This document shows positions 9,849-18,577 of a stretch of 55,336 bases of DNA, piece by piece. The position numbers and the translations under genes were made by a program. Position 1 is the stretch's first letter. Each line of letters starts with the position of its first letter. Source of the DNA: Streptomyces sp. AcH 505 (GTDB lineage Bacteria; Actinomycetota; Actinomycetes; Streptomycetales; Streptomycetaceae); assembly GCF_000818175.1 (NCBI RefSeq), contig NZ_JTIY01000001.1:6237453-6292788 (forward strand), read 5' to 3'. The notes under the pieces were generated by a model. That model did not search any database and was not told where the DNA came from. It saw nothing but the letters and a program-made list of their open reading frames with translations.

Positions 9849-9951
9849 GTGTCCTCCTCACGATCTGTCCTGCCCGCCATAACACCGGCCTTTGGTTGAA
9901 CATTCCACTACCAGTCGTCGCCGAAGACTGTCGGCCCGCGCCCGCCGGGCT

Positions 9952-9957
9952 TAGGTT
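9952..9957 (+). promoter_or_regulatory. Candidate -10 element of a leaderless pirin transcript
   Basis: TAGGTT ends seven bases before the pirin ATG at 9965 and no ribosome site is present in that interval. This is the spacing expected when transcription starts at the A of the ATG. No good -35 is visible, so the call is tentative. Confidence 0.4.
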
Positions 9958-9964
9958 GGGCCCC

Positions 9965-10930
9965 ATGAGCAATCTCGATCGTCGGGCCGACGTCGCCGTC
10001 TCCGGAGGACGCGGATTTGTGGTCGCCGAGCCGGTACGCGAACTGCTGAGCCCGCGCCGCGTGCAGCTGGGGGAGTCCACCGAGGTCCGCAGGCTGCTGC
10101 CGAACCTGGGCCGCCGCATGGTGGGAGCGTTCGCCTTCGTCGACCACTACGGCCCCGACGACATCGCGGACGAGCCCGGCATGCAGGTGCCGCCCCACCC
10201 GCACATGGGCCTGCAGACCGTGAGCTGGCTGCACGACGGCGAGGTCCTGCACCGCGACAGCCTCGGCAGCCTGCAGACCGTCCGCCCACGCGAGCTGGGC
10301 CTGATGACGTCCGGCCGGGCGATCTCCCACTCCGAGGAGAGCCCCCGCCCGCACGCCCGCCTGCTGCACGGCGCCCAGCTCTGGGTGGCGCTCCCCGACG
10401 AACACCGCGACACGGAACCGCACTTCGAGCACCACAGCGCCCTGCCCACGGTCACCGCCCCCGGCCTGACGGCGACGGTCATCCTCGGCGACCTGGACGG
10501 CGCCACATCCCCGGGCACCACCTACACCCCCCTCACCGCCGCCGACCTGACCCTCACGGCGGGCGCCGGACTGCGACTGCCCCTCAACCCGGACTTCGAG
10601 TACGCGGTCCTCGCCATGTCCGGCGAAGCGGCGGTCGACGGCGTCCCCGTACTCCCGGGCTCCATGCTCTACCTGGGCTGCGGCCGCTCGGAACTTCCCC
10701 TGCGCGCGGCGACGGACGCGGGCCTGATGCTCCTGGGCGGCGAGCCGTTCGAGGAGGAGATCGTCATGTGGTGGAACTACGTGGCGAGGTCGAACGACGA
10801 GATCAACCAGGCCCGCGAAGACTGGATGTCCGGCACCCGCTTCGGCGAGGTCCACGGCTACGCCGGCCCCCGCCTCCCCGCCCCGGATCTCCCCCCGACC
10901 CCACTGAAGCCGCGGGGACGGGTGCGCTGA
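9965..10930 (+). CDS. Pirin family protein
   Basis: A 321-residue bicupin of the pirin family. The N-terminal cupin carries the metal-binding His cluster in VDHYGPDD and PPHPHMGLQTVSWLHDGEVLHRDSLG, with a further conserved segment at MTSGRAISHSEES. The second cupin (about residues 190-290) has the degenerate pattern usual for the family and ends with EEIVMWWNYVARSNDEI. Some pirins are quercetin dioxygenases and others modulate pyruvate dehydrogenase or transcription factors, so no reaction is assigned. The ATG at 9965 appears leaderless. Its stop faces a 162-base gap before the stress-protein island, which I read as the likely left border of that island. Confidence 0.9.
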   Translation: MSNLDRRADVAVSGGRGFVVAEPVRELLSPRRVQLGESTEVRRLLPNLGRRMVGAFAFVDHYGPDDIADEPGMQVPPHPHMGLQTVSWLHDGEVLHRDSLGSLQTVRPRELGLMTSGRAISHSEESPRPHARLLHGAQLWVALPDEHRDTEPHFEHHSALPTVTAPGLTATVILGDLDGATSPGTTYTPLTAADLTLTAGAGLRLPLNPDFEYAVLAMSGEAAVDGVPVLPGSMLYLGCGRSELPLRAATDAGLMLLGGEPFEEEIVMWWNYVARSNDEINQAREDWMSGTRFGEVHGYAGPRLPAPDLPPTPLKPRGRVR

Positions 10931-11092
10931 CCTCGTCGTTCGCCCGTAGGGTGGGGATTCGCCAAGGCTCACGGTCAGGGGAGTATTACGTACCCTTTGC
11001 TGCGGTTGCTGGAGGTTTACCGCGATTAAGGGCATACGGCGAAGACCGCACGGTACGGCAGCCGCGTTCGTGAACGTACCTGTTCCGCCGCC

Positions 11093-11938
11093 CTAGCCTT
11101 CCGGAGCCGGAACGATTGCCACCGGGCACTGCGCGTGGTGCAGCAATGCCCGGGTGAGCGGCTCCAGTTGGATGCGCAGCCGGTTGCGCCGCCGGTGGGC
11201 GGCGATCACCACCAGTTCCGCGTCCGCGGTGGCCGCGATGAGGTCGCGGCAAGGCGTGTACCGCACCGGCCGCGTCCCGAACTCACGGCGCGGGTAAGCC
11301 AGGCGCGGCGGTTCGACGAACTCTGGGAGTGCCGCCGAGGCTGCTGTCCGGTGCGGGATCCTTTCCTGTGCGGGCACGGTGGGGTGCGGGTCCAGGGTTT
11401 CCAGTAGCGCCTGCCGGTATGTCCAGGCGTGCGGTACGTCGATCTGGGCGTGGCGCAGTTCGGCCTCTTCGAAGGCGAACAGCGCGGCGTCAGCGTCGTC
11501 GTCGTTCTCCAGAGCGAGCAACACCCCTTCCCTGCGGATGCGCCGAGACGTGTGTCGGGCGTCCGTTCCCTTCATCACGAGCAGCGGTACGTCTGAACGG
11601 GCCGCCACCCGATGGCTCACCGAGGGCACCATCAGCCCGGCGAAACCGCCGATCCCGCGGCTGCCGACCACGGTGAGGACTGCGTCGCGGCCCCGTTCGA
11701 CCAGCACATCGGCCGGGTCGCCGACAACGGCTGTTGTGTTGACGGTGAGGCCGGGGTGGCGCTTGGCGACCCGCGAGGCGGCGGCCCGAAGGATCGGGCC
11801 GCCTTCGTCCAAGTCGGCTACGCAGTAGACCACTTCGAGGTCTGCCGTACGCCGCTGCGACTCGATGGCGGCGGCGTCCAGTGCCCCGAAGGACGGGGCT
11901 GATCCGTCCACCCCTACGACGACACGTTGTGCGCTCAT
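11093..11938 (-). CDS. Tandem universal stress protein, second domain degenerate
   Basis: A 281-residue protein of two Usp (UspA-fold) domains. Domain 1 begins RVVVGVDGSAPS and has the ATP-binding pattern G-x2-G-x9-G-S in GSRGIGGFAGLMVPSVS. Domain 2 (about residues 145-281) starts GVLLALENDDDADAAL and ends AQCPVAIVPAP, but its glycine-rich nucleotide motif is missing (VIAAHRRRNRLRIQ instead), so it probably does not bind ATP. The ATG at 11938 has AAGGAG upstream. It is transcribed divergently from the flavoprotein remnant, with a candidate operator (12044-12057) between them. Usp proteins of this kind accumulate in hypoxia and dormancy in mycobacteria and streptomycetes. Confidence 0.9.
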   Translation of the reverse strand: MSAQRVVVGVDGSAPSFGALDAAAIESQRRTADLEVVYCVADLDEGGPILRAAASRVAKRHPGLTVNTTAVVGDPADVLVERGRDAVLTVVGSRGIGGFAGLMVPSVSHRVAARSDVPLLVMKGTDARHTSRRIRREGVLLALENDDDADAALFAFEEAELRHAQIDVPHAWTYRQALLETLDPHPTVPAQERIPHRTAASAALPEFVEPPRLAYPRREFGTRPVRYTPCRDLIAATADAELVVIAAHRRRNRLRIQLEPLTRALLHHAQCPVAIVPAPEG

Positions 11939-12043
11939 GCCCGCTCCTTCGGTAATGGGTCCCCGACTCGATCCTGGGGCCCGGCTCCGTGAACGGGTAG
12001 GGCCGGCCGAGTCTGGTTTACGGCCCGGTCCGCCCTCGCGGCA

Positions 12044-12057
12044 GGGCCGTTCGGCTC
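12044..12057. promoter_or_regulatory. Candidate DosR-like operator 1
   Basis: GGGCCGTTCGGCTC is an imperfect palindrome with 6-base arms and a 2-base centre, 106 bases upstream of the divergent Usp gene. It belongs to a set of similar 14-mers spread through the stress island. Confidence 0.35.
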
Positions 12058-12192
12058 TCGGCATCGGCCGCCGCACACGGCAGCCTGAAGAAGCGCGGCC
12101 TGGTCGGCCTGGCAGGCGCGGTACTGACAGGCGGGAACCTCATCGCGCGACGCCGTGAAAGGCGCCACGCCGACGCACGGAGAGTGAGCCTC

Positions 12193-12774
12193 GTGGAAGA
12201 CCACATGGACCCGTACGCAGAACAAAAAACGCACCAGCGCATTGTGATCATCGGTAGCGGCGCCGCGGGTATTCTGGCGGCCAACCGGCTGAGCGCACTC
12301 TGCTACGGCGGTGAGTTCCGCATCGTCGTGATCGATCGGATCGACCCGCGCGACCCGGAGCTCGAACTCCTCGTGGCGCTGGGCCTTTACGGGCCGCACG
12401 CTATGCAACCGCCCGAGCATCTACGGCTTCGGCAGGGCATCGGCTTCCGTCACGTGGAGGTCGCCTCGGTGGACACCGATCGCGCGGAACTCTGCCTCAC
12501 GGACGGCACCACCCTCGGCTACGACGCCTTGGTCGTGGCGACCGGCCTGCATCCGCTCCCGTCCGGCCTCGCCGACGGGCACCGTTTTCTCTCTGTCGAC
12601 CCGCAGACGTTCCGGTCGACGACCATGCGCGAGGTCTTCGCCCTCGGCCCCGTCGTCGGCCCTGCTGCGTCGGCCCGTCCGCGAGCCTTTGTTCAGGCCG
12701 AGACTGTGGCCCGGAACATTCGCCGACTGCTGACCGAGGAGGCTGTATCGACGGGCGCGGCTTCCGAGGCCTGA
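12193..12774 (+). pseudogene. Internally deleted SQR/NDH-like flavoprotein
   Basis: An open frame of 193 residues from a GTG at 12193 (GGAG ten bases upstream). It keeps the N-terminal FAD-binding fold (QRIVIIGSGAAGILAANRLS) and the end of that domain (LGYDALVVATGLHPLPSG). It then jumps directly to a C-terminal segment (FLSVDPQTFRSTTMREVFALG) and tail (PRAFVQAETVARNIRRLL). Normal sulfide:quinone reductase or NDH-2 relatives are about 370-440 residues, so most of the NAD/quinone domain is missing in frame. The conserved GD of the second FAD contact reads GP here. The frame is unbroken, so a short product could be made, but enzymatic activity is unlikely. It abuts the transposase remnant. Confidence 0.6.
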
Positions 12775-13133
12775 GAGATCCCCTGGCGGACCGGGTGTGG
12801 CTGGTGGCCGTGTATTTCGGCACGAACCTCACGATGCGCCAGTTCGCGCCGTTGTTCGGCTGCTCGCCGACGACCGTGTGCGGGGTGAACCAGCAGCTGC
12901 GGCCACTGCTTGCGGTCGAGCCGGCCGCCCGCCCGGCCGACGCGGTCGACCGGTTGTGGACCGTGGACGGCACCTTGATCCCGGTACGGGACCGGAAGGT
13001 CGGTGCCTCGTCGCGCAGCTACCGGTTCTCGGCGAAGGTGCAGGTCATCATCGACGCCGACACCAAACTCGTCGTCTCCGCGGGCCGCCGCGCCCAGCGC
13101 CGGGCAACAGCGCGGATGCGATGGCCGTAGGAC
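12768..13133 (+). pseudogene. IS5-type DDE transposase remnant, frameshifted
   Basis: The reading RDPLADRVWLVAVYFG followed by TNLTMRQFAPLFGCSPTTV and LWTVDGTLIPVRDRKVG matches the N-terminal helix-turn-helix and first catalytic Asp block of DDE superfamily (Tnp_4, IS5 group) transposases. The second block IIDADTKLVVS follows. After about 13080 the expected continuation (RPAPGNSADA) is found in another frame, so there is a frameshift, and the C-terminal half with the last catalytic residue is absent. No start codon with a ribosome site and no terminal inverted repeats are visible. This is a dead fragment, fused at its left end to the flavoprotein remnant. Confidence 0.75.
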
Positions 13134-13189
13134 CTGACCGGCCACAATCTCGTCCCGACGGGCACGGACACAACCGTCTGAAACAGGCT

Positions 13190-14923
13190 TCAGGCGGGTC
13201 CGGCGTGGTCTGCTGCCACTGGAACGCACCAGACCAGGCGCGCACCGCCCTGGGTGCCGGTTCGAATGTCCATGGTGCCGTCGTGGCGCTCGGCCCGTAC
13301 CGCGAGGTTGTCGAGGCCGCTTCGCCTGCTGCCGGCGGCCACGCCGACTCCGTTGTCGACAACGGTGATGGTCAGGGTCCCGGATCTGACGGCGAACGAA
13401 ACACCGGCAGTCGTGGCCCTCGCGTGGCGTGAGACGTTGGAAAGAGTTTCGGCCAGGACGGCGATGGCGTCGTCCGCGACTGCCGAGGGCACGTCGGTGT
13501 CGATGAGCCCTTCCATGCTGAGCGCCGGGGTGAAGCCGAGCGTACGGGCGGCCTGCGCCACCGCCGCCGACACCCGTACCCGCAGGCTTTGGGAGGCTCG
13601 GCCGGATTCGTGGACCCGCAGTCCGAAGATGGTCGATCGTATGATCTTGATGGTCTCGTCCAGATCGTCCACAGCCCGCGCCAGCCGCTCGCTCGCCTCG
13701 GGGTGCTGGACGAACCGCGCGGCGCTCTGGAGCGTCATCCCCGTCGCGAACAGCCTCTGGATGGCAAGATCGTGAAGGTCGCGGGCGATCCGGTCGCGGT
13801 CCTCCAGCAGCGCCAACTGTTCTGCTCCGCGGCGTCGTTCGGCAAGTTCGAGTGCCAGCGCAGCGTGGCCGGCGAAGCTGAGCAGCGGCGACGCCTCGCC
13901 TTCGGTGAATTCGGCTGAGCCCTCCTTGCGTGCGAGCATCAGCACGCCGCGTGCCTTTTCGCCGGCCACCATGGGCACCGCCACCACCGGCCCGAGCCCT
14001 TGCCAGCGCGGGGGGCCCACGGTGACCCTGGGATCTGTGGTGATGTGTGTCGTGGTGATCGGTCGGCCGACGGACATCGCGGTCCCCATGAAGGAGCCCT
14101 CGCCCGGTAGTACCAGCCCCCGATGGTTCTCGGCGTCGACGCCCATCGCGATCATCACTTGCAGGTCTGTGCCGCCCGGTACGGGGAGCGCGACGACGCC
14201 CAGGTCCGCGTGGAGGATGCGGCGGCCGTGGTCGACGATCAGTTCCAGTACCGGTGTTTCGTCGGCGCCTGACAGCAGCTCGCTGACGACCTCGGCGTTC
14301 GCCTCCATCCACCGCCGGCTTTCACGGGCCTTTTTGTACAGTCGGGCGTTCTCGATGGCGATTCCGGCCGCGACAGCCAGGGTGGTCAGCAGACTCTCGT
14401 CCTCGGCGTCGAATTCGCGGCCGCCCCGTTTTTCGGTCAGGTAGATGTTGCCGAAAGCCATGTCCCGTACCCGGATCGGGACGCCGAGGAACGTACGCAT
14501 CGGCGGATGGTTCTCCGGGAGTCCGTATGACGCCGGGTGCGCGGAAAGCTCTGGCAGGCGCAGGGTTTCCGGGTGGCGGATCAGCTCTCCCAGGATTCCG
14601 TGTCCCGAGGGAAGCGGTCCGATCCTCAGCGCCTGTTCGTCGGAGACTCCGACAGTCAGGAACTCGGACAGTTGGGCGTCGTCGCCGATCACACCCAGCG
14701 CACCGTACTCCGCATCGACCAGGACGACGGCGGTCTCCACGATCCGTCTGAGCACGTGGGGCAGATCCAGTTCCCGCCCGACCGACAGCACTGCCTCCAG
14801 CAAGCTGTGCACCCGGTCGCGCGTCCCGCGCACCGTGTCGACCCGAAGCTGAGGCTCTTCGAGGAGTTCGCCCGGCCGTGATCTGGGCAGTTGTCCGCCG
14901 GTCTCCGTGCTGTTCTCGCTCAA
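13190..14923 (-). CDS. DevS/DosT-like GAF-GAF sensor histidine kinase
   Basis: A 577-residue cytoplasmic kinase. GAF-A spans about residues 55-200 and contains ENHPPMRTFLGVPIRVRD; H139 there lies where mycobacterial DevS/DosT bind heme, so O2/NO/CO sensing is plausible but inferred. GAF-B spans about 225-360. A HisKA_3 dimerisation domain follows with phospho-acceptor H384 in DRDRIARDLHDLAIQRLF. The HATPase domain has an N box (LAETLSNVSRHARAT) and a G box (VVDNGVGV, SGLDNL). There is no membrane segment. The start is the TTG at 14923 with GGAGG five bases upstream. The expected partner is a NarL-type response regulator like DevR/OsdR, but none lies in the window. Stop codon is about 60 bases from the IS remnant. 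Confidence 0.9.
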   Translation of the reverse strand: MSENSTETGGQLPRSRPGELLEEPQLRVDTVRGTRDRVHSLLEAVLSVGRELDLPHVLRRIVETAVVLVDAEYGALGVIGDDAQLSEFLTVGVSDEQALRIGPLPSGHGILGELIRHPETLRLPELSAHPASYGLPENHPPMRTFLGVPIRVRDMAFGNIYLTEKRGGREFDAEDESLLTTLAVAAGIAIENARLYKKARESRRWMEANAEVVSELLSGADETPVLELIVDHGRRILHADLGVVALPVPGGTDLQVMIAMGVDAENHRGLVLPGEGSFMGTAMSVGRPITTTHITTDPRVTVGPPRWQGLGPVVAVPMVAGEKARGVLMLARKEGSAEFTEGEASPLLSFAGHAALALELAERRRGAEQLALLEDRDRIARDLHDLAIQRLFATGMTLQSAARFVQHPEASERLARAVDDLDETIKIIRSTIFGLRVHESGRASQSLRVRVSAAVAQAARTLGFTPALSMEGLIDTDVPSAVADDAIAVLAETLSNVSRHARATTAGVSFAVRSGTLTITVVDNGVGVAAGSRRSGLDNLAVRAERHDGTMDIRTGTQGGARLVWCVPVAADHAGPA

Positions 14924-15009
14924 CGGTCCTCCACCGGTGCCGAAGCACCACCTTGTGAACCTGTCCCCCTATGCGTGCGGTACGCCTGATCGCCGGCACG
15001 TTTCCCGCG

Positions 15010-15318
15010 TCATCCGATCAGGGCAGGGACTTCGTGCGGCAGGTCCGCGACCGTGTCGAAGACCTCGGCCAGTCCGGTCAGGCGCAGCAGCCGCAGCACG
15101 GCGGAGTCGTTCACGACGAGCCGGATACCGCCACCGCCGCGCAGGAGACGCTTGCGCGCGCGGCACAGCACCGACAGCCCGCTGCAGTCCATGAATGTCA
15201 CCGGGCGCAGGTCCACGACCAACTCGGTGCGCGGACGGGCGGTTGCCGCGTCGAGTTGAGCGGACACTTCCGGTGCGGTGAACAGGTCGATCTCGCCCTG
15301 CAATGTCAGCACTTCCAT
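15010..15318 (-). CDS. STAS-domain anti-sigma factor antagonist-like protein
   Basis: A 102-residue single STAS domain of the SpoIIAA/BldG type. It starts with the strand LTLQGEIDLFTAPEV and has the phosphorylation-site loop FMDCSGLSVLCRA, where the Ser after Asp-Cys is the usual target of an anti-sigma kinase. Such proteins switch partner anti-sigma factors by phosphorylation. No anti-sigma kinase or sigma factor is next to it. The ATG at 15318 has only a weak GGAAC upstream. It lies 86 bases downstream of, and on the same strand as, nothing essential for it: the kinase gene follows it on the minus strand, so both could share a transcript. Confidence 0.85.
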   Translation of the reverse strand: MEVLTLQGEIDLFTAPEVSAQLDAATARPRTELVVDLRPVTFMDCSGLSVLCRARKRLLRGGGGIRLVVNDSAVLRLLRLTGLAEVFDTVADLPHEVPALIG

Positions 15319-15384
15319 GGCAGTTCGTTCCGTTCCAGGTTCATGAGCAAAGCGGGCCTGGTCGCTACGGTTTCCGCCGCGGTG

Positions 15385-16080
15385 TCACGGTGACTGTTCG
15401 ACATGACTGGCGGGTCCGTGAGCGGTGGCCGATGTGAGCACGTCGTCGGTGCGAAATCTGAGTTCACCTGTCACTTCGACGACACCGTCGACGCTCTCGC
15501 AGAGCCGGATCACGAAGGGGATCTGGCTGCGGCTCTGGACGACGCCGACCAGGGTCACCCGCCCGTCGACGACACGGACGGCCACGTCGGTGGGGGTGAT
15601 CCCCAAGGTGCGGTCGAGGACGTCCCCGCTGATCTCCTCGCGGATCGCGTGGTCATGACGCAGGAAAACCCGCAGCAGATCAGCTCGGCTGACTATGCCG
15701 ACCAGCCGGCCGGCCTCGTCCACGACCGGTAGGCGCTTGACCTTGCGGCTGTCCATGACCCGCGCCGTCCGGACGACCGTCCAGTGGCGCTCGGCCACGA
15801 CTGCGGGGCTGGTCATCAGGCGGCCCGCAGTGGTCGCCGCGGCACGGTCGCCGGAGGTTGGGCGAACGGACAGCGACCCGACCGGATCCGGTCGGCCGGC
15901 CTCGGCGCGCAACAGGTCCGCTTCGGACACCACGCCCACCGGGTGATCGGTGCCGTCCACGACGGGCACCGCGCTGATGTCGTACTCACCCAGCAGCTTG
16001 ACGATCTCCTTGAAGGGCGTGTCGACGCGTGCCCGTGCCACTGAAACGGTCATCAAGTCGCCCACGGTGCGGTACCTCAT
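15385..16080 (-). CDS. CBS-CBS-BON domain protein
   Basis: A 231-residue protein with two CBS domains (about residues 8-62, [37 protein letters not shown]; and 84-140, [48 protein letters not shown]), then a C-terminal BON domain (about 150-220, [22 protein letters not shown]). CBS pairs bind adenine nucleotides; BON domains are thought to bind membranes or other proteins. The mycobacterial hypoxia protein Hrp1 is a CBS pair, and CBS-BON proteins are common in streptomycete stress loci. The ATG at 16080 has AGGAAGG seven bases upstream. A 7-4-7 palindrome lies just 22 bases upstream and a DosR-like candidate at 16149. It is divergent from pflB. Confidence 0.9.
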   Translation of the reverse strand: MRYRTVGDLMTVSVARARVDTPFKEIVKLLGEYDISAVPVVDGTDHPVGVVSEADLLRAEAGRPDPVGSLSVRPTSGDRAAATTAGRLMTSPAVVAERHWTVVRTARVMDSRKVKRLPVVDEAGRLVGIVSRADLLRVFLRHDHAIREEISGDVLDRTLGITPTDVAVRVVDGRVTLVGVVQSRSQIPFVIRLCESVDGVVEVTGELRFRTDDVLTSATAHGPASHVEQSP

Positions 16081-16101
16081 GATGCTGCCTTCCTGCCGGC
16101 G

Positions 16102-16119
16102 TGCGGGACCTTTCCCGCA
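16102..16119. promoter_or_regulatory. Perfect 18-bp palindrome in front of the CBS-BON gene
   Basis: TGCGGGA-CCTT-TCCCGCA has 7-base perfect arms. It sits 22 bases before the CBS-BON start on the minus strand, so it may be an operator or lie in the mRNA leader. It contains the GGGACC half-sequence reminiscent of a DosR half-site. Confidence 0.45.
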
Positions 16120-16148
16120 CTGTCCGTCATCGCCCCCATCCGGCATAA

Positions 16149-16162
16149 GGGCCGATCGGGGC
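16149..16162. promoter_or_regulatory. Candidate DosR-like operator 2
   Basis: GGGCCGATCGGGGC lies in the divergent CBS-BON/pflB promoter region, about 70 bases from the CBS-BON start and 160 from pflB. It has one good half (GGGCCG) and one weaker half. Confidence 0.35.
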
Positions 16163-16324
16163 AGCACCCCGGGACCCAAGGGGTACGCGGACGGCTACGC
16201 CCGGCAGACGGGACACGGGGTCCGACCGGCCCACCGGTTCGGCACCCGGCGGCCCTGCCGTCGCCCGCCCATCGCGACCAGGATCGGCACAGCAGTGACG
16301 GGCAACGTGAAATGGACGACTGCG

Positions 16325-18577
16325 ATGACTGTGACACCCGAATCCCGCACCGAGCCGTGGACCGCGACATGGCGAGGGCAGCTTTGGCGCGACCGCGTCG
16401 ACGTCCGCGACTTCATCCAGGCCAACTACACGCCGTACGAGGGCGGCCCCGCGTTCCTGAGCGGCCCGACCGACCGTACCCTCGCGGTGTGGGCAGGGGT
16501 CTCGGCCCTCTACCCGGAGGAGCGTGCCCGGGGCATCCTCGACGTCGATGCGGCCACCCCCTCGACCATCACCTCGCACGCCCCCGGATACATCGACCGC
16601 GACCGCGAACTGATCGTCGGCCTGCAGACCGACGCCCCGCTCAAGCGCGCGATCATGCCGAACGGCGGTCTGCGCATGGTCGAGAACAGCCTGCGCGCGT
16701 ACGGCTACGAGCCCGACCCGTTCGTGACCAAGGTGTTCGGCACCTACCGCAAGACGCACAACGACGGGGTCTTCGACGCCTATACGCCCGAGATGCGCCG
16801 CGCCCGCAAAGCGGGCCTCATCACCGGCCTGCCCGATGCCTACGGCCGCGGCCGGATCATCGGCGACTACCGCCGCGTCGCCCTCTACGGCACCGCCCGC
16901 CTGGTCGAGGTCAAGCGGGCCGAGCGTGCCCTGCTCGACGAGCGACCGTCCACAGCCGACGTCATCCGCGACCGCGAGGAACTGGCCGAGCAGATCCGGG
17001 CGCTGGGCGAGCTGGACCAGATGGCCGCTGCTTACGGCTGCGACGTTACCCGCCCCGCAGCCACCGGCCGCGAGGCCATCCAGTGGCTCTACCTCGGCTA
17101 CCTCGCCGCGGTGAAGGAGCAGAACGGCGCGGCGATGTCACTGGGCCGGACCTCCACCTTCCTGGACGTCTACCTCCAGCGGGACCTCGACGCCGGCAAC
17201 ATCGACGAGACGGGTGCGCAGGAGCTGATCGACGACTTCGTCATCAAGCTGCGGATCGTCCGCTTCCTGCGCACACCCGAGTACGACGCGCTCTTCTCAG
17301 GTGACCCGACCTGGGTCACCGAGGCCGTCGGCGGAATGGGGACCGACGGCCGTACCCTGGTCACCCGTACCTCCTTCCGCATCCTGCAGACCCTCTACAA
17401 CCTCGGCCCCGCGCCTGAACCCAACCTGACCGTGCTCTGGTCACCATGGCTCCCGGAGGGCTTCAAGCGGTTCTGCGCCCAGGTCTCCATCGATACCAGC
17501 GCCATCCAGTACGAGTCCGACGACCTGATGCGGCCGCGTACCGGCGACGACACCGCCATCGCCTGTTGCGTATCCGCCATGGCGGTGGGAAAGCAGATGC
17601 AGTTCTTCGGGGCCCGGGTCAACCTCGCCAAGGCCCTGCTCTACGCGATCAACGGCGGTCGCGACGAGAGGACCGGCGAGCAGATCAGCCCGCCGACGCA
17701 GCCGCTCACCGGTGAGTATCTCGACTACGACGAGCTGTCCGCCGCGTACGACCGCACACTGGACTGGCTGGCCGCCACCTACGTCGACGCGCTCAACGTC
17801 ATCCACTACATGCACGACAAGTACGCCTACGAGCGGCTGGAAATGGCTTTGCACGACTACCCGGTGCACCGCTTCATGGCCTGCGGCATCGCCGGCCTGT
17901 CCGTCGCCGCCGACAGCCTGTCCGCCGTCAAGTACGCCCGGGTCAAGGTGATCCGGGACACGACCGGCCTGGCGGTGCGCTACGAGATCGCGGGCGACTG
18001 GCCCGCGTACGGCAACAACGACGACCGTGCGGACGACCTCGCAGTGGGCCTGGTCGAGTCGTTCATGGCCAAGATCTCCCGCCACCCGACGTACCGCGGC
18101 GCCGAGCACACCCAATCGGTGCTCACCATCACCTCCAACGTCGTCTACGGCGCGCACACCGGCAACACTCCCGACGGGCGCCCCGCAGGTGCACCCTTCG
18201 CCCCGGGCGCCAACCCGATGAACGGGCGGGACCTCCACGGGGTGATCGCCTCCGCGATGTCGGTCGCCAAGATCCCGTACGACAAGGCTCGTGACGGGAT
18301 CTCCCTGACGTCCACCATCACCCCGGAGGGACTGGGCCACGACCCCGCCGAACGCGCGGGGAACCTGGTGGGCATCCTCGACGGATTCACGGCTGCCGGC
18401 GGCTTCCACCTCAATGTCAACGTCCTGGACCGGGTCACCCTCGAAGACGCCATGGAGCACCCCGAGAAGTATCCGGACCTGACCATCCGGGTCTCCGGAT
18501 ACGCCGTGAACTTCGTCCGCCTCACCCGCGAGCAGCAATACGACGTCCTCAGCCGCACCTTCCACGGCGCCCGATGA
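16325..18577 (+). CDS. pflB: Pyruvate formate-lyase (formate C-acetyltransferase)
   Basis: A 750-residue glycyl-radical enzyme that converts pyruvate and CoA to acetyl-CoA and formate without making NADH. The adjacent catalytic cysteines are C414-C415 (IACCVSAM), and the radical-bearing glycine is G725 in [10 protein letters not shown]. Both match the spacing in the 760-residue E. coli enzyme. Conserved blocks such as [19 protein letters not shown] and [17 protein letters not shown] are intact, so the protein looks functional. The ATG at 16325 has a GGA about eight bases upstream; longer readings into the promoter region are unlikely. It overlaps pflA by ATGA. The glycyl radical is destroyed by O2, so the gene only makes sense under anoxia, consistent with the surrounding DosR-type genes. 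Confidence 0.96.
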   Translation: MTVTPESRTEPWTATWRGQLWRDRVDVRDFIQANYTPYEGGPAFLSGPTDRTLAVWAGVSALYPEERARGILDVDAATPSTITSHAPGYIDRDRELIVGLQTDAPLKRAIMPNGGLRMVENSLRAYGYEPDPFVTKVFGTYRKTHNDGVFDAYTPEMRRARKAGLITGLPDAYGRGRIIGDYRRVALYGTARLVEVKRAERALLDERPSTADVIRDREELAEQIRALGELDQMAAAYGCDVTRPAATGREAIQWLYLGYLAAVKEQNGAAMSLGRTSTFLDVYLQRDLDAGNIDETGAQELIDDFVIKLRIVRFLRTPEYDALFSGDPTWVTEAVGGMGTDGRTLVTRTSFRILQTLYNLGPAPEPNLTVLWSPWLPEGFKRFCAQVSIDTSAIQYESDDLMRPRTGDDTAIACCVSAMAVGKQMQFFGARVNLAKALLYAINGGRDERTGEQISPPTQPLTGEYLDYDELSAAYDRTLDWLAATYVDALNVIHYMHDKYAYERLEMALHDYPVHRFMACGIAGLSVAADSLSAVKYARVKVIRDTTGLAVRYEIAGDWPAYGNNDDRADDLAVGLVESFMAKISRHPTYRGAEHTQSVLTITSNVVYGAHTGNTPDGRPAGAPFAPGANPMNGRDLHGVIASAMSVAKIPYDKARDGISLTSTITPEGLGHDPAERAGNLVGILDGFTAAGGFHLNVNVLDRVTLEDAMEHPEKYPDLTIRVSGYAVNFVRLTREQQYDVLSRTFHGAR

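Noticed and set aside
10931..11092. Possible riboswitch or RNA gene between pirin and Usp genes
   Set aside because: Slightly AT-richer 162 bases but no conserved structure I recognise; the flanking genes converge on it, so no downstream gene would be controlled.
12058..12183. Open frame reading GSLKKRGLVGLAGAVLTGGN before the flavoprotein remnant
   Set aside because: No start codon with a ribosome site and no recognisable family; possibly eroded sequence.
12768..13133. Active insertion sequence
   Set aside because: Frameshifted, lacks the C-terminal catalytic part and shows no terminal inverted repeats.
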